The notes: generated by a model not told the origin, from the sequence alone. DNA of 64,000 nucleotides from Propionibacteriales bacterium (GCA_026392415.1 JAPLCC010000026.1:19919-83918); one strand, 5' to 3'. Shown: positions 51,764-60,531, numbered from the stretch's first letter. A program made the numbers and translations.

Positions 51764-54213
51764 CCTCACCCACCCACAACGCCCCCCGGGTGCGCGAGGG
51801 CGACCCGCTCAGCAACAGCAGCCCCGTGCTGGTCGTCTCCGAAGGCGGCCGTCGCCGTGGCATGCCCTCGTGGCGCCTGATGGTCATCGACGCGGTCCTC
51901 GTCATCGGCATCGGGATCCTGTGCGCCTGGCCGCTGGGTGCCGCCTACACCGGCAACCGCTGGCTGACCGCCGTCGCCACCGGGCTGGTCCTCGGTGTCG
52001 CGATCGCGTGGCTCGGCGCCCGCTGGCGCTGGGGTCCGTGGGTCACCACGATCGCCGCGACGGCCGCCTACCTCGCGGTGGGCTCCGCGATCGCGCTGCC
52101 GACCCGCGCCACCAAGGGCTTCCTCCCGACGGCGGACTCGTTGCGCGACCTCGTGATCGGGCTGGCCCACTCGTGGCGCGAGTCGCTGACCCTCCCGGCG
52201 CCGCTCGGTGAGAGCGGCATCGTGATGATCGTGCCGCTCGTCATCGGTCTGGTCGGTGGTCTCGTGGCCGCCGTGCTCCTGTGGCGCTCGCGGTGGCCGG
52301 GCCTGGCTGGTCTGGTCCTGGTCTCGGTCCTGCTGCTGTCCTCCGCGTTCGGCGACATCGAGGCCGACGCGGCCATCGCCCGCGGACTCGGTGTCACCGC
52401 TGTCGGCATGGTCTGGCTGCGATGGCGGGCGCTTCGTCACGTGCGTGCGCGCTGGGGCCCGCGGATCCTGGCGACGCTCGTCGTGGTCGGTGTCGCAGGC
52501 GGCGCTGCCGGTGGCCTCGCGGCCCTGTCGGACTCCGGCGGACAACGGGTCGTGCTGCGCGACCACGTGGACACGCCGTTCGACCCCCGCGACTACCCGA
52601 GCCCGCTGTCGAAGTTCCGCGCGTACAAGAAGGAACCGGTGAAGACCGGGACGACGTTGTTCACCGTCGACGGCCTGGAGAGCGGCACCCTCGTGCGCTT
52701 CGCGGTGATGGACACCTATGACGGCATCGTCTGGAATGTTTCCGGTGGCCCGGGATCGACCCACGACTCGGGCACCTTCCGCCGGTTGCGCAACGACCCG
52801 GACGCCAATCTGAAGGCGACCATCCGTGGCCAGATCACCATCGGCGACTACACCGGCCCCTGGGTGCCCAGCGTCGGTCAGACGCTGTCCATGACACCCG
52901 TCAAGGACGGTCGCACGGACGGCGAGGCGGCGAGCGAGCTCGTCATCAACCGCGAGACCGAGACCGTCGCACAGATCGGCGGCGTCCAGAGCGGCACCAC
53001 CTTCGAGATCGAGGCCGTCGCACCTCCGGCGCTGGTCGAGGAGCAGATCACGCTGCTCGACGCCGCGTCGGCTTCGTTGCCGCAGCCCGCCATCGTTCCC
53101 GAGGAGCTGATGGACCGGATCCAGCGCTGGCAGACCGAGGCGGGATTCAGCGGCGGCACCGGCGGGCCGCTCGCGCAGTTCCTGCGCGACTCCTTCCGCG
53201 AGAAGGGCTACTACTCCGACGGCATCGACGACTACACGCCGGCCGGCCACGGCGCCAGCCGGTTGGCCGTGCTGGCCAAGACAGCGACGCCGGTCGGGAA
53301 CGCCGAGCAGTACGCCGCAGCGATGGCGCTCGCGGGTCAGCGCCTGGGGTTGCCGATTCGCGTGGTCATCGGGTTCAAGGTGCCGCCCGGCGGCGGTGCG
53401 GTCCGCGGCGAGAACGTCACTGCCTGGACCGAGGTCAAGCTCGAGGGTGTCGGCTGGGTGCCGTTCGAGCCCACCCCGCCGGAGGACCAGAAGCTGCGCA
53501 AACCCAACGACGAGCCGAACGAGGAACCGCAGCCCCAGGTGCTCCAGCCGCCACGGGTGCCCGGCGAGCCGAAGGAGGCCAGCGACAACCTCCAGCAGGG
53601 TGACGGCAAGCGCGACAACCTCGACATCCTCGAGGTCCTGGGCACGATCCTCGCCGTCCTGTTCGACGTCGCGAAGATCGCCCTGCTGCTGTCGCCCCTG
53701 TGGGGCGTGCTGCTCTACAAGTTCCTGCGCCGTCGTCGCCGGAGGAAGTCCACCGACGCGACGTCGCGACTGACCGGTGCATGGCGTGAGCTGGCCGACC
53801 GGATGCGCGACCTCGGCGTGCGACCGACTCCGGGGTCCACCCGGCGCGAGAGCGCCTATGCCGCCGCCGAGAGGTACGACGCCGTCCCGGTCGTGACGCT
53901 GGCCCACACCGCAGACCGCCACGTCTACGGCGAGGGCGAGCCGACGCTGGAGGAGGCCCGCGCCTACTGGTCCGACGTCGACAGCGCGCTCAAGCGGCTG
54001 CGCAGGTCCACGCCGTGGTGGCGCCGCATCGCGGCCCGTTTCTCGCTGGCATCGGTGCCGTGGCGCGCCACGATCGACCGCGTCCGGGCGCGAGCGCGAG
54101 GGGTCGGTCGCTGGCTGTGGGGTCGGGGACCGGTGGTGCGCATCCGCGTGCGCGTCCGTCGCCTCGTCCACCGCCCGGGTCGCTCGGGACCTGCGCCCCG
54201 CACGCGGGAGTGA
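51760..54213 (+). CDS. TgpA-like membrane protein with degenerate transglutaminase domain
   Basis: 817 aa. Several N-terminal helices (about 30-215), a large soluble part and one C-terminal helix (about 635-655) followed by a basic tail. The transglutaminase-like core is at about 500-575: the Cys position reads Ala515 in GNAEQYAAAMALAGQRLG, the His position is Thr554 in VTAWTEV, and the Asp is Glu570 in VPFEPTP. All three catalytic positions are therefore replaced, so it cannot act as a cysteine transglutaminase or protease; it probably binds glycans or peptides. Last gene of the PP2C-to-TGase unit. Confidence 0.88.
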   Translation: MTSPTHNAPRVREGDPLSNSSPVLVVSEGGRRRGMPSWRLMVIDAVLVIGIGILCAWPLGAAYTGNRWLTAVATGLVLGVAIAWLGARWRWGPWVTTIAATAAYLAVGSAIALPTRATKGFLPTADSLRDLVIGLAHSWRESLTLPAPLGESGIVMIVPLVIGLVGGLVAAVLLWRSRWPGLAGLVLVSVLLLSSAFGDIEADAAIARGLGVTAVGMVWLRWRALRHVRARWGPRILATLVVVGVAGGAAGGLAALSDSGGQRVVLRDHVDTPFDPRDYPSPLSKFRAYKKEPVKTGTTLFTVDGLESGTLVRFAVMDTYDGIVWNVSGGPGSTHDSGTFRRLRNDPDANLKATIRGQITIGDYTGPWVPSVGQTLSMTPVKDGRTDGEAASELVINRETETVAQIGGVQSGTTFEIEAVAPPALVEEQITLLDAASASLPQPAIVPEELMDRIQRWQTEAGFSGGTGGPLAQFLRDSFREKGYYSDGIDDYTPAGHGASRLAVLAKTATPVGNAEQYAAAMALAGQRLGLPIRVVIGFKVPPGGGAVRGENVTAWTEVKLEGVGWVPFEPTPPEDQKLRKPNDEPNEEPQPQVLQPPRVPGEPKEASDNLQQGDGKRDNLDILEVLGTILAVLFDVAKIALLLSPLWGVLLYKFLRRRRRRKSTDATSRLTGAWRELADRMRDLGVRPTPGSTRRESAYAAAERYDAVPVVTLAHTADRHVYGEGEPTLEEARAYWSDVDSALKRLRRSTPWWRRIAARFSLASVPWRATIDRVRARARGVGRWLWGRGPVVRIRVRVRRLVHRPGRSGPAPRTRE

Positions 54214-54269
54214 TCTGCGTCCCTGGGGCTTGCCGAGGGGTCGGCGCCGGGCAATACTGTTCCCGAAAC

Positions 54270-54283
54270 TAGAACGTGTTCTA
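54270..54283. promoter_or_regulatory. KstR-type palindrome (site 2)
   Basis: TAGAACGTGTTCTA matches the TnnAACnnGTTnnA consensus of the sterol-catabolism repressor KstR at all defined positions. It has the same half-sites as the site at 25837-25854. It lies 18 nt upstream of the start of the lipid operon. Confidence 0.75.
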
Positions 54284-54301
54284 AATTTGGGAGACAGTTT
54301 C

Positions 54302-55105
54302 GTGTACGACTTCGAAGGTGACCACGGTGCTGCGGCATCGGGCGGTGGGGCGCCGCACCGCGCGCTGATGCTGCTCGAGCTGCCGCGCTGGACGGTGGAG
54401 TACGGCGCCTCGCGCATGCTCGACCTCGCCCAGCAGGTCGCACTGCCGGAGCGCAACCTCGGTCAGGGTCGGCCGGTGCTGGTCCTGCCGGGCTTCTCCG
54501 CACACGACAAGCTCACCGGCCGGCTTCGTTCGCACCTGTCCCAACGCGGGTGGAGCGTGCACGGCTGGGGCCTGGGCACCAACCACGGCCTGACCGACAA
54601 GATCGTCACGGGCCTGCCGCGGCGGTTCGCCGACATCGCCGCGCGCTACGACGAGCCGGTCAGCGTGGTCGGCTGGAGCTTCGGTGGACTGCTCGCCCGC
54701 TGGCTGGCCCACCAGAACCCCGACCAGGTGCGCCAGGTGGTCTGTCTCGGATCGCCGTGGCGTGCCGACGGGGAGCGGACCCATGCGACCGGCATGTTCG
54801 AGAAGTCCAGGGTCAAGCACGGCATCGCCCCCGACGCCCGCGAGATCATCGACCTGCTCCGCGGTCCGGTGCCCGTGCCGTTGACAGCTGTGTGGTCGAA
54901 GACCGACGGCATCGTGCCGTGGCAGGGATGCACGGTCGACCCGTCGACCGATCCGATCGCCGAGAACGTCGAGGTCATCAGCAGCCACGTCGGGATGGTC
55001 GCCAACCCGCTGGTGTTCGCCGCGGTGGTCGACCGGCTCTCTCAGGACCCGGCCCACTGGAAGTCGGCCCACTGGAAGTCGGCTCAGTGGAAGCCGGCGT
55101 CATGA
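54302..55105 (+). CDS. Alpha/beta hydrolase with C-terminal HWKSA repeats
   Basis: 267 aa from the GTG at 54302, preceded by GGGAGACAG; earlier in-frame starts would lie inside the operator. Hydrolase core: VLVLPGFSAHDKLTG, WSFGGLLARW (nucleophile elbow GWSFGG), VCLGSPWRADG and a final His in SSHVGMV. Looks like a lipase or thioesterase of the PGAP1/triacylglycerol lipase kind. The C-terminus carries three tandem units, HWKSA, HWKSA, QWKPA, encoded by 15-bp direct repeats. Start of the five-gene lipid operon; overlaps the next gene (ATGA). Confidence 0.82.
   Translation: MYDFEGDHGAAASGGGAPHRALMLLELPRWTVEYGASRMLDLAQQVALPERNLGQGRPVLVLPGFSAHDKLTGRLRSHLSQRGWSVHGWGLGTNHGLTDKIVTGLPRRFADIAARYDEPVSVVGWSFGGLLARWLAHQNPDQVRQVVCLGSPWRADGERTHATGMFEKSRVKHGIAPDAREIIDLLRGPVPVPLTAVWSKTDGIVPWQGCTVDPSTDPIAENVEVISSHVGMVANPLVFAAVVDRLSQDPAHWKSAHWKSAQWKPAS
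55052..55096 (+). repeat. Three 15-bp tandem repeats in hydrolase C-terminus
   Basis: GCCCACTGGAAGTCG occurs exactly twice (55052-55066, 55067-55081) and once with three changes (55082-55096), in frame, encoding the terminal HWKSA-type repeats. Confidence 0.9.
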
Positions 55106-55884
55106 GCGCGCTCTCTGGTCGCGACCCGGCCTACATCGCCACGGTGCTGCCGGCGCTCAAGCTCGCCATGAAGGCCTACTTCCGCTCCAGTGTCCAGGAC
55201 ATGGAGAAGGTTCCCGAGGGTGGTGCGCTCATCGTCGGCAACCACTCCGGTGGCCTGATGCCGATGGACGTCCCGATCATCGCGGTCGCGTTCGCCGACA
55301 CCTTCGGAGCCGACCGGCCGCTCTACTGCCTTGCCCACGACATGCTGTTCACCGGCGTCGCTGGACCGGTGATGCGCAAGTTCGGGTTCGTGAAGGCCAC
55401 CCGCGAGACCGCACACGAGATCCTGACCGGGGGAGGCGTGACGATCGTCTTCCCGGGTGGTGACTACGACACCTTCCGCCCGACCCTCAAGGCCAACGTC
55501 GTCGACTTCAACGGGCGCACGGGCTACGTACGCACGGCCCTGCGCGCTGGCGTCCCGATCGTCCCCGTGGTCTCGATCGGTGGCCAGGAGGCGCAGCTCT
55601 TCCTGAGCCGTGGCGAGTGGATCGGACGGCACTCGCCGCTGCGCAAGCTCATGCGCACCGACCTGTTCCCGATCGGCGCGGGCTTCCCGTTCCTGATCGG
55701 CCCGGCGCCGCTGAACTTCCCGCTCCCGACCAAGATCACCACCCGGGTCCTCGACCCCATCGACATCGAGGCTGAGTTCGGTCCGGACCCGGATCCCGCC
55801 GAGGTCGACGAGGTCGTTCGGGGGCGCATGGCGGACGCACTCGCCGAATTGGCGCGCAAACGGCGCTTTCCGGTGCTGGGATGA
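55102..55884 (+). CDS. LPLAT-type acyltransferase
   Basis: 260 aa from the ATG at 55102. Acyltransferase block I is VGNHSGGLMPMD, with conserved His; later blocks: FPGGDYDTFRP, and VPIVPVVSIG. The spacing between His and Asp is longer than in PlsC, as seen in actinobacterial LPLATs of this group. Transfers acyl chains to a glycerol or lysolipid acceptor; the acceptor cannot be read. Overlaps hydrolase and acyl-CoA ligase genes, so cotranscribed. Confidence 0.85.
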   Translation: MSALSGRDPAYIATVLPALKLAMKAYFRSSVQDMEKVPEGGALIVGNHSGGLMPMDVPIIAVAFADTFGADRPLYCLAHDMLFTGVAGPVMRKFGFVKATRETAHEILTGGGVTIVFPGGDYDTFRPTLKANVVDFNGRTGYVRTALRAGVPIVPVVSIGGQEAQLFLSRGEWIGRHSPLRKLMRTDLFPIGAGFPFLIGPAPLNFPLPTKITTRVLDPIDIEAEFGPDPDPAEVDEVVRGRMADALAELARKRRFPVLG

Positions 55885-57614
55885 ACACCGTGCTTGCGAA
55901 GCTGCGCACCCAGCTGTGGGTGTTCCGGATGCTCGTCACCAGCCGGATGCTGGTCCCGATGAGCCCGGCCAAGTACGTCCGCCTCATCCGGGTCCTTCGC
56001 GAGCAGGGCACCAACGCGACCACGAGCTTCGCGCTGGCCGCCGTACGACGCCCGACCGGCCCTGCGCTGGTCGACGACCGTGGCACGCTGACCTGGCAGA
56101 ACCTCCAGGACCGGTCGGCTGCGCTCGCCGCCGGCTTGCTCGCCGTGGCCGGTGGGCCGGTCGATCATCGGCCCTTGGCATACCGAGGAACGAGGTCAGG
56201 CAAGGAACAGCCGGGGAGGTTGAGTAGCGCCACGGCCGAGGGACGAGGCCGTGAGGCGCGTATCGAAACCGTCGCGATCCTGTGCCGCAACCACCGCGGC
56301 TTCGTGGACGCGCTGCTGGCCAACTCCCGTCTCGGCGGCAGCGCGCTGCTGCTCAACACCGGCTTCTCCGGACCGCAGCTGGCCGATGTGCTCGAGCGCG
56401 AGGGTGCCCGGGTGATCCTGTACGACGAGGAATTCGCGGCTGTCGTGGCCGATGCCCGGGCGCGGATCGACGGCCTCGTCGAGGTCCTCGGCTGGACCGA
56501 ATCCCCTGTGCCCACGGGCGTCCTGAGCATCGAGGGCCTGATCGAGGCGAGCGCCGGCCAGACGCCACCCAGGCCCGCGACGCGCGGTCGCGTCGTGCTG
56601 CTGACCTCCGGGACCACGGGTACCCCCAAGGGCGCGCGTCGCAGTGGCGGGGGAGCAGACGAGCTCGCCGGCATGCTCGAGATGATCCCGTGGCGCGGCG
56701 GGGAGACCGCCGTGGTCGCCGCCCCGATGTTCCACGCGTGGGGCTTCGGGCAGCTCGTCATCGCGGCGACGATGACCTGCACGGTCGTCACTCGCCGCAA
56801 GTTCGACCCCGAGGCCACCCTGGCCCTGGTGGACGAGCACCGGGCGTCCGCACTCAGCGTGGTGCCGGTGATGCTCGAGCGGATCATGGACCTGCCCGCA
56901 GCGGTGCTCGACAAGTACTCCCTTCGCAGCCTGCGCTTCGTCTCGGCGAGCGGTTCACGGATGCGTCCCCAGTCGGTGCTGGCGTTCATGGACCGCTTCG
57001 GCGACGTCGTCCACAACAGCTACAACGCGACCGAGGCCGGCCAGATCAGCGTCGCTCGGCCCGACGACCTGCGGCACGCGCCGGACACGGCGGGCAAGCC
57101 GGTCCGGGGCACCCTGCTGCGCGTGATCGACGACTCCGGTCGTGACGTCGCCCCCGACGTGGTGGGCCGGATCCTGGTTCGCGGCGCCTCGCCGTTCGAC
57201 GGCTACACGGCCGGGGCGGAGAAGGACTTCATCGACGGCTACATGGTGAGCGGTGACGTCGGACGCCTCGACGCCGAGGGCCGGCTCTACGTCGTCGGCC
57301 GCGACGACGACATGATCGTGTCGGGCGGCGAGAACGTCTACCCGATCGAGGTCGAGAAGGTGCTCGGCGCCCACCCGGCCGTACGCGAGGTCGTCGTGAT
57401 CGGTGTCGACGACGAAGCCTTCGGCCAGCGGCTGGTGGCCTACGTCGCGCTGGTCGACGGGGCCGCAGCAGCCACCGAGGGCGACCTCAAGGACCACGTG
57501 CGGACCAGCCTGGCCGGCTACAAGGTGCCGCGCGACGTCATCTTCATGGACGCGCTGCCGCGCAACGCCTCGGGCAAGATCATGGCCCGCGAGCTTCCGG
57601 GGCTCGCCCGATGA
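55881..57614 (+). CDS. Acyl-CoA synthetase/ligase (FadD type) with in-frame repeat
   Basis: 577 aa. ATP/AMP-binding motif LLTSGTTGTPKGARR (about 239), YNATEAGQ and SGDVGRLD, and a C-terminal NASGKIMARELP with the acyl-transfer Lys, so a complete adenylate-forming ligase. Residues about 95-130 (GPVDHRPLAY then RIETVAIL) contain a segment not expected in this family: it is encoded by a dispersed REP-like repeat (56218-56270) plus adjacent unrelated bases, and does not break the frame. Activates fatty acids to acyl-CoA for the downstream WS/DGAT. Overlaps both neighbours. Confidence 0.88.
   Translation: MNTVLAKLRTQLWVFRMLVTSRMLVPMSPAKYVRLIRVLREQGTNATTSFALAAVRRPTGPALVDDRGTLTWQNLQDRSAALAAGLLAVAGGPVDHRPLAYRGTRSGKEQPGRLSSATAEGRGREARIETVAILCRNHRGFVDALLANSRLGGSALLLNTGFSGPQLADVLEREGARVILYDEEFAAVVADARARIDGLVEVLGWTESPVPTGVLSIEGLIEASAGQTPPRPATRGRVVLLTSGTTGTPKGARRSGGGADELAGMLEMIPWRGGETAVVAAPMFHAWGFGQLVIAATMTCTVVTRRKFDPEATLALVDEHRASALSVVPVMLERIMDLPAAVLDKYSLRSLRFVSASGSRMRPQSVLAFMDRFGDVVHNSYNATEAGQISVARPDDLRHAPDTAGKPVRGTLLRVIDDSGRDVAPDVVGRILVRGASPFDGYTAGAEKDFIDGYMVSGDVGRLDAEGRLYVVGRDDDMIVSGGENVYPIEVEKVLGAHPAVREVVVIGVDDEAFGQRLVAYVALVDGAAAATEGDLKDHVRTSLAGYKVPRDVIFMDALPRNASGKIMARELPGLAR
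56218..56270 (+). repeat. REP-like repeat copy 7, inside the acyl-CoA ligase gene
   Basis: Begins GGTTGAGTAGCGCC and ends GGCGCGTATCGAAACC, an inverted-end unit related to the GTCGAGTAGC/GTATCGAGAC type, with an imperfect internal palindrome (CACGGCC...GGCCGTG). Confidence 0.85.
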
Positions 57615-59065
57615 ACGCGCGCCCCGTGCGGCCGGCCATCGAGCGGATGACGGGCTTCGACGCGGGTTTCCTGTACATGGAGACTCCCGCAGCCCACATG
57701 CACACCCTCAAGATCGCCATCCTCGAGGCCGACGACGCCCTGACCTACGACACCTTCGTCGCGGGGATGCTGTCCCGCCTCAAGCGCCTGCCCCCGCTGC
57801 GCAGGCGGGTCGTGGAGGTGCCGTTCGGGATCAACCACCCGGTCTGGGTCACCCTGCCGCGCATCGACGCGGCGCACCACATCCGCCGGCACCGCCTTGG
57901 TGGCGACGGCAGCATGCGCGAGCTGGAGAAGCTGATCGGCATGATCGCCAGCACCCCGCTGCACCGCGACCGGCCGTTGTGGGAGCTCCACTACGTCGAA
58001 GGGCTCGACGGCGACAAGGTCGCGGTCGTGGGCAAGATGCACCACGCCCTGGCCGATGGTGCCGCCGCCAACGCCCTCCTGGCGAACGTGACCGACGTGC
58101 GTACGGCGGCCGCTCCCGAGGCCCTGCAGGAGGAGTACGCCACCGCCGACCACCTGCCCAGCCGCTACAACCTGATCAGGCACGCATGGGCCGACGCGGC
58201 CGCCCAGGCCCTGACCCTTCCGGCGCTGCTGCTCCGCACCCTGCGCGGCATCCTCGCGGTCGTGCGGGCTCGCCGCGGAGGCGCGAACGCGCCCGTCCCG
58301 GTCCTGCATGCCCCCCGCGTCTCCTTCAACGGATCGCTCACCTCCCTGCGTTCCTACGCCACCGTCAGCCTGCCGTTGGCCGAGCTCAAGAGGATCCGCA
58401 CCCAGCATGACGGCGTCACGCTGAACGACGTCGTCCTGGCCACCACGTCCGGCGCCCTGCGACGCTGGATGGCCGACCACGGCGAGCGACCCGCCTCTTC
58501 GCTCCTGGCAGGCGTGCCGGTCAGCACGGACGAGCGCGACGCCATCCCGCGCCTCGGCGGCAACCAGGTCTCGAATCTGTTCACGACCCTGGCCACCGAC
58601 ATCGACGACCCGACCGAACGCCTCCGCAAGATCTCCGAGACCACGGTCCATGCCAAGGAGATCCATGCCCGGCTGGGTGCCTCGATCCTGGTCGACTGGT
58701 CGCAGTTCACGCCGCCGCGACCCTTTGCTGCGCTCGTGCGCGCCTACTCGAGGATCAGCGCGGCGTCGTGGCACCCGGCTGCTTTCTCGGCCATCGTGTC
58801 CAACGTGCCCGGACCGCGCGAGCCGGCGACGGTCGGCGGTGCCCGGCTCGCCGACCTGTTCAGCGTGGGCCCGCTGGTCGATGGCATCGGCCTCAACGTC
58901 ACCGTCTGGTCCTACGTCGACCGGATGAACTTCTCCCTGCTCGCTTGCCCGGACCTGCTGCCGGACGTGCACGTCCTGGCGTCGTACTTCCCCGACGCGC
59001 TTGCCGAGCTCGATCTGGAACCCCCCGTCGCTGCAAAGCCCCGTCGAAAGAAGAAGATTTCGTGA
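57611..59065 (+). CDS. Wax ester synthase/diacylglycerol acyltransferase (WS/DGAT)
   Basis: 484 aa, normal length. N-terminal MTGFDAGFLYMETPAAHMHT and the catalytic motif KMHHALADGAAA (HHxxxDG, about 143-149) place it in the bacterial bifunctional WS/DGAT family. A C-terminal SNVPGPREP-type stretch is also typical. Esterifies fatty alcohols or diacylglycerol with acyl-CoA to make storage lipid. The preceding ligase supplies acyl-CoA. Ends in KPRRKKKIS, overlapping the next gene (GTGA). Confidence 0.92.
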   Translation: MNARPVRPAIERMTGFDAGFLYMETPAAHMHTLKIAILEADDALTYDTFVAGMLSRLKRLPPLRRRVVEVPFGINHPVWVTLPRIDAAHHIRRHRLGGDGSMRELEKLIGMIASTPLHRDRPLWELHYVEGLDGDKVAVVGKMHHALADGAAANALLANVTDVRTAAAPEALQEEYATADHLPSRYNLIRHAWADAAAQALTLPALLLRTLRGILAVVRARRGGANAPVPVLHAPRVSFNGSLTSLRSYATVSLPLAELKRIRTQHDGVTLNDVVLATTSGALRRWMADHGERPASSLLAGVPVSTDERDAIPRLGGNQVSNLFTTLATDIDDPTERLRKISETTVHAKEIHARLGASILVDWSQFTPPRPFAALVRAYSRISAASWHPAAFSAIVSNVPGPREPATVGGARLADLFSVGPLVDGIGLNVTVWSYVDRMNFSLLACPDLLPDVHVLASYFPDALAELDLEPPVAAKPRRKKKIS

Positions 59066-60072
59066 CCACCCGAGTGGTGAAGTCCGCCGGCCGACACGCG
59101 CTCAAGGGCTCTTTCGTCGCCGCCCGCTACGGCGGCAAGGCCACCGTGTCCGGTCTGCGCGCCGGCATCCGGCGCACCCAGCGGTTCCCGGACCTGCCGC
59201 AACTGCCCGAAGGGCACTTCGTGGACCTGCCCGGCCGGGGCGAGGCCTTCGTCGTCGACACCGGTGTCCCCGAGGGACGCCCGGACGCGCCGACGCTGCT
59301 GCTCTTCCACGGGCTGGCCACGACGTCGTACCTCACGTGGTTCAGCACGCTCGACCAGTTGCGTGAGTCGCACCGCGTCGTGATGCTCGACCAGCGCTGG
59401 CACGGCCGCGGCATCGTCTCGGAGCGGTTCTCCCTGGAGGACTGTGTCGATGACGCCGCCCTGGTGCTCGACCACCTGGGGATCGCGGAGGTCATCGCGG
59501 TCGGCTACTCGATGGGCGGCGCGCTCGCGCAGGTGTTCTGGCGGCGCCACGCCGACCGCACCGCCGGCCTGGTCCTCGCGTCGACCTCTGCCTGCTGGAA
59601 GGCCGGGTTCGGGGACGCCATGTTCTATCCGGTGCTCGGATTGGCGAACTCCCGCTTCCGGGGGCACTACCGCTCGCGCGTCGACCTGGTGCGCGCCTCG
59701 TTGACGGAGCCGCTGGACCCCGGCCAGGAGATGTCCACCTGGGCATGGTCGGAGTTCCGCAGCACCAGTGCGTGGTCGATGCCCGAGGTGCTCGGCACCC
59801 TGGGCGGCTTCGACGCCCGTCCCTGGCTGTGCGAGATCGACGTACCGACGAGCGTCGTCATCACGGCCAGGGACCGCGCCATCCCGACGTCACGCCAGCG
59901 GCTGATGGCCGAGGCGATCCCCGGTGCGACCGTGCACGAGGCGCCGGGTGGGCACGCATCGGTGGTGTTCGACGTCCAGCACTGGCGGCCTGTGTTCCTG
60001 GCCGCCGTCGCCGAGGTCGTGGCTGCGGTCGAGACCCGCCGAGCGGGCGTCCCCCGGGCTGCCGACGGCTGA
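59062..60072 (+). CDS. Alpha/beta hydrolase, lipid operon
   Basis: 336 aa from the GTG at 59062. A positively charged N-terminal segment (about 60 residues) precedes the core: LLLFHGLATTSYLTW, AVGYSMGGALAQVF (nucleophile elbow) and GGHASVVF with the catalytic His. Similar to lysophospholipase or polyhydroxyalkanoate-type hydrolases of actinobacterial lipid clusters. It may release fatty acids from stored lipid made by the upstream enzymes. Last gene of the operon; the next gene is convergent, 10 nt away. Confidence 0.86.
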   Translation: MTTRVVKSAGRHALKGSFVAARYGGKATVSGLRAGIRRTQRFPDLPQLPEGHFVDLPGRGEAFVVDTGVPEGRPDAPTLLLFHGLATTSYLTWFSTLDQLRESHRVVMLDQRWHGRGIVSERFSLEDCVDDAALVLDHLGIAEVIAVGYSMGGALAQVFWRRHADRTAGLVLASTSACWKAGFGDAMFYPVLGLANSRFRGHYRSRVDLVRASLTEPLDPGQEMSTWAWSEFRSTSAWSMPEVLGTLGGFDARPWLCEIDVPTSVVITARDRAIPTSRQRLMAEAIPGATVHEAPGGHASVVFDVQHWRPVFLAAVAEVVAAVETRRAGVPRAADG

Positions 60073-60082
60073 GCGGGCTGAC

Positions 60083-60514
60083 TCAGCCCTGGTGGACGTA
60101 GCTGTCGAGCTGGTCGCGCTCGAACTGCAGCTGGTCGATCTTGTGCTTGACCATGTCGCCGATGCTCACGATGCCGACGACCTGGCCGTCCGAGGTGACC
60201 GGGATGTGCCGGAACCGGCCCTCGGTCATGATCTTCATGACGGCGTCGAGCTCGTCCTCGGGGGAGCAGGTCTTCACCTGCGGCGTCATGATCGAGGAGA
60301 CCACGGCATTGATGACCGTGCCGTCGCTGTGCAGCGTGCGGACGACATCCCGCTCGGACACGATGCCGTCGAGCGACGTCCCGTCGGAACTGACGACCAC
60401 CGCTCCGATGTTGTTCTCCGAGAGCGTCGCGAGCAACTCGCGTACGCCCGCGTCGGGGCTGATGGTGACCACGTCACGAAGTGACTTCGACTGGAGCACG
60501 TCGCTGATACGCAT
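60083..60514 (-). CDS. CBS-domain-pair protein
   Basis: 143 aa from the ATG at 60514 (GTG at 60523 possible). Two CBS motifs: VRELLATLSENNIGAVVVSS with IVSERDVVR, and AVMKIMTEGRFRHIPVTSDG with IVSIGDMVK. CBS pairs bind adenosine nucleotides; stand-alone pairs act as energy sensors in stress. Monocistronic and convergent to the lipid operon. Function beyond ligand binding cannot be inferred. Confidence 0.9.
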   Translation of the reverse strand: MRISDVLQSKSLRDVVTISPDAGVRELLATLSENNIGAVVVSSDGTSLDGIVSERDVVRTLHSDGTVINAVVSSIMTPQVKTCSPEDELDAVMKIMTEGRFRHIPVTSDGQVVGIVSIGDMVKHKIDQLQFERDQLDSYVHQG

Positions 60515-60531
60515 GTGACCCACGCTACTCG

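Noticed and set aside
51766..54456. Antisense ORF of 896 codons opposite the TgpA-like gene
   Set aside because: Low-complexity Arg/Asp/Gln composition and coverage of an unambiguous gene mark it as a high-GC shadow frame.
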